From assembly GCA_030141605.1 (NCBI GenBank), contig JAQGDQ010000367.1:1-62000 (forward strand): a stretch of DNA of 62,000 bases. Reading direction: 5' to 3'. The position numbers were made by a program, and so were the translations under genes. Shown piece after piece: positions 21,356 to 35,985 of this stretch; positions within the stretch are counted from its first letter, which is position 1; each line of letters opens with the position of its first letter. This DNA is from Tubiluchus corallicola. Taxonomy: Eukaryota > Priapulida > Priapulimorpha > Priapulimorphida > Tubiluchidae. Below the pieces are notes generated by a model. It was not told the origin of the DNA and searched no databases. It saw nothing but the letters and a program-made list of their open reading frames with translations.

Positions 21356-23260
21356 CCTTTTATGCAAGGAATTTTACTTCCTTTCTTTCATTGCTCATGA
21401 TAAGCATGAGCTGATACATTATATGTTGTGACACGGTATTAAAATTGAAGAATTGTTCTCAGTTAAAGTTCATTCAGTTAGTGTCGACCAACCCGTATCT
21501 TTTTGCTAAGTAAACTAACACGGTGACGTTCTACCAACGCGTCACTGTCATCACTGGGTCGGTTGCTGCACCATGCAGCAACAGAGTATTGGGAAACAAG
21601 ACACTTCAGCAGTGTTCTTGGGTAAGCAAAATTCACTCCTCAACGTCCAGATTAAAGATCTTTTCCCACATTAGATTTTCTAGTTATTGTGTTATCCAGA
21701 AACCGCAACAAAATATCCTTTGACTTCCACTACAGGCATTATAGAAAATTAACAGGTTGTCTCATCTTATGAATCTCGGTTTTAACCTAATATTCTTATT
21801 ACGTCACTACCAGCAACTTCCTCCACGAACACGACCTTCTAGATTTCTTCCATGAACACAACTTTTTTGCTGTTAACATCATTATTTTTATTTTCTCATC
21901 AACATCCATCGTTTTCACTGTCACTGTCACCATCATCATCATCGTCGCGCTCACTACCTGCCGTCAGTGTCATCACCCTCGTTGTCATTATCAGCCTAAG
22001 TAGCCATTAGCCAATGCTTCCGGTGTATTTTTCAAGCATGTAGTGCCCAAGTGGTTACCGTCCATGCCTCACTGCCTGCATATCTTCATGCAGAACAGTT
22101 TACTGCCAATGTGTCTTACAGTAATTACTGTGTATTCACTTCCCGTGGGGATGGCCAATACCCAAATGTTCACTGGCCAAGTCAATTACTCAACTTTTCA
22201 CACCCTAGATGTCGTTACTCTAGTCACTGCGCAAGCGCCATTACCTTAATATTCTAAGCCGAAGTGCCCGAGCGTTTTCTACCCAAGCGTCACTGCCAAA
22301 GAATTCACAGCCTTGAGTATCTGCTTACCTAAGTCTAGTGCACTGTCTAAGAGTCGTCCATGGCAATATTAGTTTACCGAGGTGTCCACAACCCGCCCCC
22401 GAATGTCTATTGACCAGTTATGGCGATTTCTTACAAGCAGTCCAGTCAAGAAATCATGAAAACACATTTCACAGTTATTTAGTTTGCATTTCAGAAATAC
22501 TTATTGCTCAGCTTTTGTTTTCATTCTTGCTGTTATTATTTGACAGTCTTCCGATTCTGTGATATCTACGGGAAAAAAAGGACAAGAACCGGGATAACGA
22601 GGAACTACAAAGATTCCAAACACACGCCTACAACTGTTGAATGAGCAAAGGAGTGATATGCATACGTGTTCGAGTGCGCCTTCCTCCCTCGGGCGCAGTG
22701 ACACCCTATTTGCTGGTTCAATAAAACGGTTAACCTGCTGCTGTATATAGGAAATGTTCGTTTCATGATGATAATTATTTATTAGTGTTCCATCATGCGT
22801 GTATTAAATTTGTTCAGGTTAATAAAAGATCAGAAACAACAATTTTGATTATAGACTATTATGTCATAACGGATTAGACTATCTACACTATAATAACACC
22901 ATTATGCAGTTTATCAAATGCTGATAATGATCTACCTTCGAATCTTCTGACCTTCAAAATACGCGACACTAACCTTTCAAACATTCTTACATCATAAATG
23001 GTGGTTGCACATACGGTACAGTTTTTACGTACAGTAACACACTTTCACACGTAATAGCTTGAGCAACTTTAATACTCTGGCCCTGGGTCAACTGGGCGAT
23101 TAGACAAGGTCCGTATAAACGGTTAGGGAAGGCAGCTTGTCCATTTTGGTTCAGTAAAACTCGAAGTCGACTGAGAGTTCTAAAAAGATCGACAAGCAGC
23201 TTGAAAGGTCGGCCTTTCATTGGATGACTGGAAAAATCGTCAAAAAAGTTTTAAAGTAAA
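21356..23260. other. Intergenic interval, weak degenerate repeats
   Basis: No exon with domain content was found, and specifically no hemopexin-like repeat. Between about 21890 and 22300 the sequence is rich in loosely repeated GTCACTGCC-like words, probably an eroded tandem array. The short frames here have no recognisable homology. Confidence 0.45.
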
Positions 23261-23271
23261 ACAATTCTAAT

Positions 23272-23630
23272 CAGGGCCTATTTCAAGGGGGGGGGGAGTG
23301 GGGATACTTCCCCGGGGCCTCACTCTCCAGGGGGGCTTCGCGCCAAGGTAACATTTTTTTGCTCTATGCGAACATACTGCCTCCTCTCTCCCTCTCTCTC
23401 TTGCCGCACGCGCGCCGTTTGCCAGCATTGACAAGTATTAAGGACTGGTCTTGAGAATAAAACAGTTTTTCTTTCAATTGTTCTTTCCTTTAACAACTGT
23501 ATAACTCCACATTTTCTCTTCGAAAATGCTTCTCCGGCGTTCTAGCAGTTCAAAAACTTTCTGGGCGCCAACCGAGGGGGCCTCACACGTCCCACTTCCC
23601 CGGGCCTCGCCTAGGCTGAAATAGGCCCTG
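23272..23630. mobile_element. hAT-like MITE family 2, copy 2
   Basis: Terminal inverted repeats are CAGGGCCTATTTCA and TGAAATAGGCCCTG, flanked by a perfect 8-bp duplication ATTCTAAT (23264-23271 and 23631-23638). This confirms the boundaries of the family. The internal CT tract is only about 15-20 bp of CT-rich sequence, against about 95 bp in copy 1. Confidence 0.93.
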
Positions 23631-24100
23631 ATTCTAATTGGCTGTGTGCCACAAGTTCATATATATTTAATGAGTATACGGTACACGTTAACTTAAAATA
23701 CAATGTCAGGAAAGCTTTAAGGTTTCGTACACTTGACATAATCCACGATCCATGATTTTGTAAATAGTTTCTTCAATGAACACCTTATGAATTAAACAGA
23801 AAAGTCTGGCGATTTATTGTAGCATTGAGCCGTAGTTTGCGTTTCGAGTATTTTGAATGATGACCTTTCTAACCTTGATCTTGATTTAGTTTTTTTTGCA
23901 TCCTTTTAATATTTACTGGGTTTATTGAAGAGGCACGTGTCACAAAGGAGTTAAGATACCGCGTTTTTTAAGTTGATATCTTTGACTTTAGATAACTTGT
24001 GACTGTATCGCGTAATAATTCTGCGTTTTTATGAGAAATTCCAATAATTAACAGTAAAAAAATCAGCTTATCAACTCGCTGTTACACTGTGCTTTTACAG

Positions 24101-24107
24101 GGAGAGG

Positions 24108-24194
<87 letters not shown>

Positions 24195-24208
24195 TGGGTG
24201 AGAGAGAG
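24101..24208. repeat. (GA)n microsatellite with shared 3' flank
   Basis: A nearly pure GA run of about 85 bp, then GAGAGAGTTACTG and TTTCTTTTGATAATGAACAA. The same right flank follows the GA array at 32578-32774. The tract therefore belongs to a dispersed repeat rather than being an isolated microsatellite. Confidence 0.9.
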
Positions 24209-24954
24209 TTACTGTTTCTTTTGATAATGAACAAAGACGCCTGAAGACTCGCTGTTACACATTTGTTGCTTTTCTTTTTTACTATTTTTTATACAAGGTG
24301 TTTCACTAAATATTACTACAATATCACGGTAAACACGGTAAAAAGGATAATCCAGTCAAATGTATTGCAAAATGCTACGTGCTTCACTTGGGTAGAATCG
24401 AATCAGAAAGCACGAAAATTTTTCAAAGACGATAAAATTTTACAAAATTGCCCTTAATCAAGAAGTGTGCGACATTAAATGCCAATCCTTCATGAGCTAA
24501 CAACAATCCTTCACCACTTCACCCATCTTTCATTATATTAATCCTTCATCTAAACATCACCCAAACCATAATTCCTCTATCAGGGTATCCTTACAAGCTT
24601 CCGCTTCCGAATCATCTGCATCCCAAGTAATGATATTGCTGTGTTTTTATTACTGAACTTGTTATGTATTTTGCTTGAGATGGGTGGAATAAATTACTAT
24701 AATTATAACTACTATAACTGTGCGCAGCATAAGAGAATTGGAACTTTGGCAGTGTAATCTTTGATAATTACACTGTACATCATTATAATCTCGACTAAAC
24801 TATTCTTTCAATTCTATTTTAATAATTTTCAAAATAATAAAGTCTTTGTAAACACCCTGGCTATGATATTATTTTTATTATGGAGTTACGAACATTAGCA
24901 AGCCTACTTTCATCTTATACAGGTGCAGACCAGTTAATTAGATTCTTAATTTGG
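24209..24954. other. No recognised feature
   Basis: AT-rich sequence with scattered short frames. I recognise nothing beyond the repeat flank at its start. Confidence 0.5.
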
Positions 24955-25545
24955 AGTTTGATGGTGGTTCCAAGTTTTGATGGTGGTTCCAAGTTTTGGT
25001 GGTGGTTCCAAGTATTGGTGGTGGTTCCAAGTTTTGGTGGTGGTTCCAAGTTTGGTGGTGGTTCCAAGTTTTGATGGTGGTTCCAAGTTCTGATGGTGGT
25101 TCCAAGTTCTGATGGTGGTTCCAAGTTCTGATGGTGGTTCCTAGTTTTGTTGGTGGTTCCAAGTTTTGATGGTGGTTCCAAGTTTTGATGGTGGTTCCAA
25201 GTTTTGATGGTGGTTCCAAGTTTTGATGGTGGTTCCAAGTTTTGGTGGTGGTTCCAAGTTCTGATGGTGGTTCCAAGTTTTGGTGGTGGTTCCAAGTTCT
25301 GATGGTGGTTCCAAGTTTTCATGGTGGTTCCCAGTTTTGATGGTGGTTCCAAGTTTTGATGGTGGTTCCAAGTTCTGATGGTGGTTCCAAGTTTTGGTGG
25401 TAGTTCCAAGTTTTGGTGGTGGTTCCAAGTTTTGATGGTGGTTCCAAGTTTTGATGGTGGTTCCAAGTTCTGATGGTAGTTCCAAGTTTTGATGGTGGTT
25501 AAAAGTTTTGGTGGTGGTTCCAAGTTTTGGTGGTGGTTCCTAGTT
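24955..25545. repeat. 19-bp minisatellite, about 31 copies
   Basis: The tandem unit is GATGGTGGTTCCAAGTTTT, with three common variants at its 3' end (TTTTGA, TTCTGA, TTTTGG). One 18-bp unit lies near 25050. Because 19 is not a multiple of three, all reading frames cycle through the same 19-residue repeat and none contains a stop on the minus strand. The resulting 202-codon frame is a by-product with no start context or coding support. Confidence 0.95.
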
Positions 25546-28326
25546 TGAGTGTCACGCTGTTTATTCTGCTACGGTATCGTTATTGCGAAGAGAGATGGGC
25601 AGTGAAAGAACAAGTTTGACGAAACTCTGATTTGTGCCTTGTGACTGTGCCTTGAAATAACTGAAGCCAGTTTTGAAATGTATCGCCATCTTTTAATAAC
25701 CTGAATCGCTAAAAACAAAACCTAGGAAAAGCTAACCATGACACTTGTCAAAATATTAAAAATACTTGTCAAAAATACTAGGAATAAAACGAACTGTTGC
25801 TATTCACGGATGTTTTATGACTTGATACATCTTACGCGCATGTCTTCCTACGCACGCAGCATAAATTATGGAAAAGATTATTTTTACCGGTTTCTGAGAG
25901 ACAGGGGGTTTCCCAGAACTAGTAACTGTTTTTCGGTGCATAGAAGGGTCAAAGAGTTTCGAGAAAAGAACTTTGTGATTTTTTTGTTCACGAGTTAAAA
26001 CTCAAAACATTTTTATGTTGATCGACCGATAATAGCAGTTTATAAACAGGAGAACCACTTTCAGGTGAAAACTTTTTAAGCTTGATTAAGTTTGTGACTG
26101 GAAGCCGCTCATGCATAATGTAACGCCATGTTACCAAAACAAACAAAAAAACAAGCTACTTTTAGCGCATGTGTCATACAAATGTAAAACGCAAATAGCG
26201 AAAAAAATGTTCACTAATCCAGAACAATCGCACTCGAAAAACGATTATTCTTAGCATAAATTTATAGCCCAACAAAAACACAATTCAAATTTAATCATGT
26301 ATTCTGTACAATAATGTCAATGACAAACTAAAAATAGCAAAAATTCAGACAGCAAGTTAATAATAAAGATGTATACAGAATAGTGATAGTAAAAACAGTA
26401 AGTAACAGTTCTCTAAAACTGTAATGCCATAATTAACAAATTAACAAGTTAATTAGCAAGTTAATGCTAAAAAACAAAAAGACAATGTGCATATAATAGT
26501 AAGCTAGTCAATACTCATCTTATTGCTCTTAAACCAAATTAACGTAAGAGTTAATTCACATTTGTAACTGGCCTACCAATATTAAAACAACAAACTTATT
26601 ATAAGGGCAATTATATTTATATCCCAGCGGATGTAGAGTAAATTATTATAGGCAAAAAAGTACAATAAATATCACTATATGTATTAATATACTCTCAAAG
26701 TATAGCCTTTGGTTTCAGCAATATTATTAAAAATTTAACATAGTAACAAACGTTTAACATATAGAATATTAAATGTAGAGTGGCAATTTGAATTACTTAA
26801 TGTAATAGTGTTGAAATAGGTATTTGAATGTGTATATACATAGTATAAATGTGTGAAGGTGTGTACAAACGGTAACTGGATCTATTAAACCAAAATATTA
26901 ATTACGCTTAATAATTAGAAACGAATGTCAAGTGTTGAAAACGAATTAATGCAACGAAATGTAACTACTTACTAGATATTGAAGACGCTACTGTAGACCA
27001 TCACTTCCATTAACCTTTGACCAATTGTATCTCATAACTGTTGGATTTAGAAAAAAATTTAATTAAAAAAGAGAGGGGAGAAATTTGTCCCAGCAGCAGT
27101 TTAGTAACTTCGTCTAGCGCTATCTGTACAAAATTGTACCTAAACGGTGAGTAGACTCAGAAAATAATATCCACAAACGTAGAGTGAACACAAAAATTTT
27201 GGGTAAAATCTAGCCTCCGAGGTTTCCTTGAAATGTAACTCTCATTGTACCTATAGATTGACTTACAGAGCTGTCTTATTTTGAAGTCAATACCTGACAA
27301 TGAATTTCACTTAAACTTATCATTTTAGTATAGCCAATCTTATACTATTATACTGCATCGCAAAAGCATTACCTATACCTTTTTCTAAACTTCACTTCCG
27401 TTTATGTTAATTACGTTGAATAATTAGCGAATTCTTCATTAATTTATGAAGCAGTAAGGTAGTTGTATAAATGTTTATTTCACAGTGTGTTAGTGTATCA
27501 ATAGAAAATCGTAACTATATCATTGTCCTATTTAAAACGACGATCGCAATCATAAATATATCACAATATGAGCATAAGTATGTATGTAATAATCCTGAGA
27601 ATAATACATTTATGTTAAAAAGACTATACTTGACAATTTTATAACTACAATATAAGCGCAATAATAGTACACAATTTGCCTTTGGCAGGTGTGAGAAGAA
27701 ACTGTGCTAAACACGTTGCTCTACTGGCCACTGTAAGTCCCGTCACTGCTATTTCATAATTTAAAATGACCTTGCATATACAATTTTGCATAGCAAAAAG
27801 TGAACAGTTATATTACTATAACTCGATAAAACAGGAATAACTAACTTATTACATGTTAATTGAATACAATAAGAAAAATTACACAAATAGTTTATTGGTT
27901 TAAAACTACTAACAACTTGGCACTATTTTTCACACATTCCAAACGTGTCAGCAAGTAAACAAACAACAGTAATAAAAAAAGAATACACGTGATGACTAAA
28001 TCCTAAAATCAATTAGGTAAAGAAGGCAATTTTTACTTTTTAAGCAACAAGAACGAAAAAGTTTCATTTTTAAAAAAGAAAACATCAGTACCTTAGCACC
28101 GCTCTACGTTCAAAAACCGATAGCTATGTTATTAGTTTAGTCACGTGATTGGCAGAAAGTAACCATGGCCCAATCATTAGGCCTACAGAACCATCTTTAC
28201 CGAGTAGGCCTACTTGTTCAGCGTGTGTGTTTGTGCGAGGGTGCTATAAAAAATCATTTGGCGTATAGCAAGTGGCAAAACTAATACAAGAAATATGGAC
28301 GCTGCGATCAACATAAGTACCACTTA
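25546..28326. other. Gene-free AT-rich interval
   Basis: Nothing with domain content is visible. An 86-codon frame at 25738-25998 (+) has no recognisable motif and is treated as chance. The rest is very AT-rich and without tandem structure. Confidence 0.5.
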
Positions 28327-28330
28327 TATA

Positions 28331-28634
28331 GGTTTTACACGTCAAATGTAGACCTGCGTTAACTCAAATGTAGATTTGGGTAATTCAAATGTGTCTTGGT
28401 AACTCAAATGTAGACTTAGGTAGTTCAAATGTGTTAACAATGGTTTTCAAGAAATCTTAAGCGTTTTTGGTAAGTCAAATGTAGACACATGTCAAGTCAA
28501 ATGTCCTATGTCTACATTTGACTTACCTAAGTAACATTTGAGTTACGAAAACACATTCGAAATTCCTATGTCTACATTTGAATTACCTAAGTCACATTTG
28601 AACTTTCCTGTGTCTACATTTGACGTGTAAAACC
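28331..28634. mobile_element. CAAATGTAGAC-array MITE, compact complete copy
   Basis: This 304-bp element is flanked by TATA on both sides (28327-28330 and 28635-28638). Its first 23 bases, beginning GGTTTTACACGTCAAATGT, are repeated inverted at the other end. Nearly the entire body is seven direct and then six inverted TCAAATGT-type motifs, about half extended to CAAATGTAGAC. It matches both ends of the longer element at 17679-18416 but lacks the interior. Confidence 0.9.
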
Positions 28635-28638
28635 TATA

Positions 28639-29331
28639 GAGTATAGACTAAATAATTAAATCCTGGATTTTTTTTTGAAACATTTTGTGTGTAAACAGCG
28701 TACATGCTGCTGTTCTAGCCCCACCACTTCCATGTCATTTTAATATATGTTCCATATCTTCCTGCTTTATGCAATGTTAAGTTGCTAACATTGCAAATAA
28801 ATAAACCGACTCAGTGAAACACAGACAAACCGATATTTCTTAAGTTAATCATTTCAGAAGATGGAGTTTTTTAGTGAGCATTATTGAACAAAATCTAATG
28901 AAAAGTAATTTGCGTCATGCGCCTTGTTCTTCATTAGTGCCTGCTAATGAACATAATTCCGCTACTTTTTCAGAATGATAATTAAATAAACTTTTAAGTT
29001 TACGTAACTAACTTTTCTGCAGCACCCATGGGAAATCGAGCGTTTGTAATGATCGTTATATTATTGCAAAAATTTGCTAAATGCAGCCACGATTGTACCA
29101 AATGTAGCCACATAGAAAAATGATTCGGCGCTACTTCTGCATCGGAGAATATCCATGGCTAGAGACTCAAATTGACCAGATGATAGAATAAAAGCTAACT
29201 TCACATTTGCAAGACACACCGAAGTTTTAACAAGGTAAAAAACTTGTGAACATTGGCCACACTGCCAGTAACCGCAGTTATTCACAGCAGTTCTTCGTCT
29301 GTTCGCTTGGGCACATGGCACCCGAACCAGC
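28639..29331. other. Intergenic, 3' side of the quiver gene
   Basis: No frame with domain content. The part next to 29332 is expected to hold the quiver 3' untranslated region, but I did not find an unambiguous polyadenylation signal. Confidence 0.45.
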
Positions 29332-31922
<2,591 letters not shown>

Positions 31923-32572
31923 CTACAGAAAAGAAAAATCACATTAAAAACAACACATTTTTGTTATTCGCGTTCCAGTACAGTAGTTCACAAGTTTTTA
32001 GTTTCGTAGGTACGAACGCGTAAAGTTAAAAATTCAAATTTTTAAGTCCCCTTTTTAAATTAAGTTTTATACGTCAAAAGCTTTAAGCTTCAAAGTAAGC
32101 ACAAAATTCGTTGAAACAAATATAAAAATGGATAATTTAACATGGTTTGTGCAACTAACATTTTGACTGAAAACTTTGACGCTTGGATTGCTGCATGTTC
32201 AACCGTTTGAGGCCCAAGTTACTGTATTTCGTATAGCGACTCTAATCAACGTGTACTTGTACTTTAATAACTAGTAAAAGATATTGATAAAAAGAATTGA
32301 CTAATTTTTCCCAATGGTCGCCTACAAACTTTTACGTTTTTGCAAATTACCAGTGACCACCATTAACTTAAACGATTTTCTGCGTTTATTTCTCCAATTT
32401 CGCTTAAACGCAGTCCCTGGGTGCCCAAGGGAAAAATGTAGCCATGCAAAATTTAACAACAGAACGTGTGTAAAATAGACGTTATTACGTTTATAACAGA
32501 CATTGGTTTAATTATGCAAAGATTGTTTCACAGCATACTTCAACCGACTGTGTTAATCGAGAAAGAGAAAGA

Positions 32573-32577
<5 letters not shown>
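31923..32577. other. Upstream of qvr microexons, no recognised exon
   Basis: The missing signal-peptide exon should lie here or farther to the right on the minus strand. I could not identify one with a start codon, hydrophobic core and phase-1 donor. Confidence 0.4.
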
Positions 32578-32660
<83 letters not shown>

Positions 32661-32717
32661 AAGAAAGAGAGCGATAGAGAGAGAAAGAAGAGAGGGAGAG
32701 AGAGAGGGAGAGAGAGC

Positions 32718-32774
<57 letters not shown>
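32578..32774. repeat. (GA)n microsatellite, about 200 bp
   Basis: A GA array with short GAAA and GCGATA interruptions. Its right flank (GAGAGAGTTACTG, then TTTCTTTTGATAATGAACAA) repeats the flank of the array at 24101-24208. Confidence 0.95.
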
Positions 32775-32776
<2 letters not shown>

Positions 32777-32817
32777 ACTGGTTGTGTTTCTTTTGATAAT
32801 GAACAAAGACGCCTGAA

Positions 32818-33995
32818 GTTGAATCTTTTATAAAGGAAAACAGTCTTAAATTCGAAGAAATACAAAGTTAGCCTATATTTCAAACACCATCACATTAAAA
32901 TGCTTTCGAATATAATGTCATGCAACGAGGTGTCGCCATCTATTCGTAAGCACGTAAAATAAAACTCATGCAAAAAATAAAAGATACAAATAATCATGCT
33001 TCGATAACTTTTAGCGTGCAATATGAAAAATCTGACAATGGTTTATGGCGCAGAGTTAGTTTGACTAAAATAAATTGCACAAAAAATGATAGCCCAGAAA
33101 TTTTGATAAAAAATAGGTAAACCAAAGAGGTGGCTTGACAATTGTGTTAGCCTGAAATGTGAAATTAAAGATATATATACTGCTCAAATGTAAAAAATGA
33201 CGGAGTTGCTATTGTTTGCCTCAAACAACATTTCTACCAGGATGAGTTCACAGGAATATACTTCCTAGAAGAATTTAATAAGCTAAACATGGGTCTTGTT
33301 CACTTTCAGAAACCCCATTTCTTGACAGCGTGAAAATAGTCGTTAAATGGGTAATCTGCATTCCCGAAATATTGCAATACCTTAGAGGAATCAATGATGA
33401 GCTAAAGGCGTAATTCCAGAGCGTACAATTTGCATCTTCAACGAACTGAGTTGTCCTAAATTCCTTCAGAAAAGTTGTCTCAGCAACAACAGTTTCTGAA
33501 TGTGATTATAAAACAATTGTTGCTTTATTATTATTTTATACTTATGATACATTGACATATACCAAACATACCTAGTACTAATACCCTTGTAGATGATGCA
33601 CTGACGTCACATACCCTGGGTCCTAAAACGAAGATGGTATCAAAGATAAGCATAAATGACAAACATAATAAAACGAAGCAATATAATCTAACATCAAATT
33701 GGATAAAGGCATGTTTCAATTATACAAGATATTTTCTTCATGCTTCATAAATGAGAAAAATGGGCAGACAATTTCACGTGCATTTTAGCATGGCAAAGGT
33801 TAAGCTTTCATTAAATGCATGCACAGCTTGTTTGGTACATTAACACTTAATTTTCTGAAACATTACATTGCGTGTAAAAGTAAGGTTACAACATATGTAC
33901 AGCCAAATTAAAGCGGGATGCTCAAATTAAGAACATGCCACACAAAAAACTGAGTAGGTATAGCTGAAACTGAATGCCAGTATTTCGGACGAGGG
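32818..33995. other. No recognised feature
   Basis: AT-rich, with no domain-bearing frame or array. A 62-codon minus-strand frame at 33531-33719 is hydrophobic but has no splice context and is not accepted as the qvr signal peptide. Confidence 0.5.
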
Positions 33996-34090
33996 TACAG
34001 CTGAGTAGCAATGGTGTTTGCTTGGCTTCGCAGCTAAACAACACTGAACTTGGTTAATAAATAGATGGGCAGATAGAACTACCAAGAACG
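33996..34090 (+). repeat. 5S rRNA-related SINE, copy at 34.0 kb
   Basis: It reads GGGTACAGCTGAGTAGCAAT, then TTCGCAGCTAAACAACACTG and AACTTGGTTA, then GATGGGCAGATAGAACTACC. The last blocks follow the order of the 5S rRNA 3' half (GAAGCTAAGCAAC..., CTGGTTAGTA, GGATGGGAGACC). It ends inside the hairpin at 34068-34150. Confidence 0.5.
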
Positions 34091-34150
34091 ACTTTTCTTG
34101 GCTTTAACCGTTAAAGCCAAGAAAAGTGGTTCTTGGTAGTTCTATCTGCC
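34068..34150. repeat. Near-perfect hairpin, 41-bp arms
   Basis: The arms at 34068-34108 and 34110-34150 are reverse complements with one mismatch and a one-base centre (GGCTTTAAC, C, GTTAAAGCC). The left arm overlaps the 3' part of the 5S-related SINE, so the right arm is an inverted partial copy of it. Confidence 0.9.
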
Positions 34151-34560
34151 ATACTGCCATCAGCTATCTGTTTGTTCAAGGAAGATATGCCAAAGACTCA
34201 CTACCTCTGCTGATCACTCTTGTTGATTCATTTATAAATATTATTACATTTTTATGTCACTCTCAAGAGAATCTAATTTATCATTCTCATTTTGACGTTA
34301 CATATTCAATGTCCTTTCTCTTGTCAAACTTCGCTTCCGCCCGTAAATAACTTTTTATTTTTGTTTGCATCCACACTTTTCTTTTCTGTTTGCCTTATTG
34401 GGCCTGACTTGCACAAGTTTTCTTCTTGGACAGACCTGATAATTTATTAATCAACTTTATTATTTATATGTTTGTTATTATTTTTTACTCTATAATTATC
34501 GCCATGTCTACGTACGTTTATGGCAAACAGAATAAACAAAAACTAAACTAAACCAAACAA
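34151..34560 (+). other. Possible retroposon 3' region
   Basis: A 74-codon frame (34126-34350) is followed by an AT-rich stretch ending GGCAAACAGAATAAACAAAA and an ACTAAACTAAACC tail. This looks like the 3' end of a non-LTR element, but no diagnostic reverse-transcriptase motif is visible. Confidence 0.3.
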
Positions 34561-34778
34561 ACCTTGATAATGAAATAGGTTCAATCGCGCCACATCGAAA
34601 GCCTAGTCAACCCAAGTTTAAAATAACTAACATGTTCACCTTTATTTAATGTGATACCCGCAGTCAGGGACTAGTTTTAATTATAGGCTTGTCAAGAGCT
34701 GGCAATTTTGCTCTACATTCTGTCTTCTTCCGTCGTAATCCATTTTTAGGGAACTAGTTTCTGCGTTGAGTGTTTTGC

Positions 34779-35478
34779 GGGGCCTAACGAGTGTACATTA
34801 TACATTTAGGCCTTACGAGTGCAGATTATACATTTAGGCCTTACGAGTGCAGATTATACATTTAGGCCTTACGAGTGCAGATTATACATTTAGGCCTTAC
34901 GAGTGCAGATTATACATTTAGGCCTTACGAGTGCATATTATACATTTAGGCCTTACGAGTGCCGATTATACATTTAGGCCTTAAAGTGTAGATTACATAT
35001 TTAGGCCTTACGAGTGCAGAATATACATTTAGGCCTTACGAGTGCAGATTATACATTTAGAACTTACGAGTGCAGATTATACATTTAGGCCTTACGAGTG
35101 CAGATTATACATTTAGGCCTTACGAGTGCAGATTATACATTTAGGCCTTACGAGTGTAGATTATACATTTAGGCCTTACGAGTGCAGATTATACATTTAG
35201 GCCTTACGAGTGCAGATTATACATTTAGGCCTTACGAGTGTAGAATATACATGTAGGCCTTACGAGTGCAGATTACACATTTAGGCCTTACGAGTGTAGA
35301 TTATACATTTAGGCCTTACGAGTGCAGATTACACATTTAGGCCTTACGAGTGTAGATTATACATTTAGGCCTTACGAGTGCAGATTATACATTTAGGCCT
35401 TACGAGTGTACATTATACAATTAGGCCTTACGAGTGCAGATTATACATTTAGGCCTTACGAGTGTACATTATACATTT
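34779..35478. repeat. 28-bp minisatellite, about 25 copies
   Basis: The tandem unit of 28 bp includes TTACGAGTGCAGATTATACA followed by TTTAGGCC. The main variant changes GTGCAG to GTGTAG or GTGTAC. Units carrying GTGTAC sit at the outer edges of the array. Copies are contiguous with no unique spacer, so it is not a CRISPR-like array. Confidence 0.96.
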
Positions 35479-35502
35479 ACTACATTGTTTATGTTTTCTT
35501 TA

Positions 35503-35670
35503 CATCAATTACGTTTAAAAAGAGCCCTGTATTTGTACGGACGTGTTCTTGAACTTCTTGTATGCGTTGTATATTGAAATTTGTGATATGTTCGTGAAAT
35601 AAAGCGTTTATCATCATCATCATCATCATCATCGTCGTCGTCGTCGTCGTCGTCGTCATCATCGTCGTCG

Positions 35671-35703
<33 letters not shown>

Positions 35704-35985
35704 CCATTATAATTATTATTATTGTTGTTGTTGTTGTTGTTGTTGTCGTTGTCGTTATCGTTATCATTAGATTATCATTAGATTATCATTATCATTATCA
35801 TTATCATTATCATTATCATTATCATTATCATTATCATTATCATTATCATTATCATTATCATTATCATTATCATTATCATTATCATTATCATTATCATTAT
35901 CATTATCATTATCATTATCATTATCATTATCATTATCATTATCATTATCATTATCATTATCATTATCATTATCATTATCATTATA
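35503..35985. repeat. LINE-like tail, ATC/GTC triplets and (ATTATC)n array
   Basis: A short frame LRLKRALYLYGRVLELLVC ending at the TGA near 35568 and a GTGAAATAAAGCG tail suggest a LINE 3' end. It is followed by about 130 bp of ATC/GTC/TTG triplets, then about 36 copies of the hexamer ATTATC (35767-35985). The Asn-Asp and Met-Ile frames on the minus strand are artefacts. Confidence 0.8.

Noticed and set aside
22043-22257. Two overlapping 68-codon frames
   Set aside because: They lie in an eroded tandem region of GTCACTGCC-like words and have no domain.
24915-25523. 202-codon minus-strand frame
   Set aside because: It is the translation of the 19-bp minisatellite; all minus-strand frames are equally open.
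20140-29000. Hemopexin exons for the MMP
   Set aside because: I searched by eye for the repeated DAA...Y.F.G..YW pattern next to splice acceptors and found none.
33531-33719. Hydrophobic minus-strand frame as the missing qvr signal-peptide exon
   Set aside because: No phase-1 donor follows the hydrophobic segment, and the composition is unlike a signal peptide followed by a cleavage site.
34779-35478. Regular 28-bp repeats resembling a CRISPR array
   Set aside because: Units are contiguous with no unique spacers, and the context is eukaryotic. It is a minisatellite.
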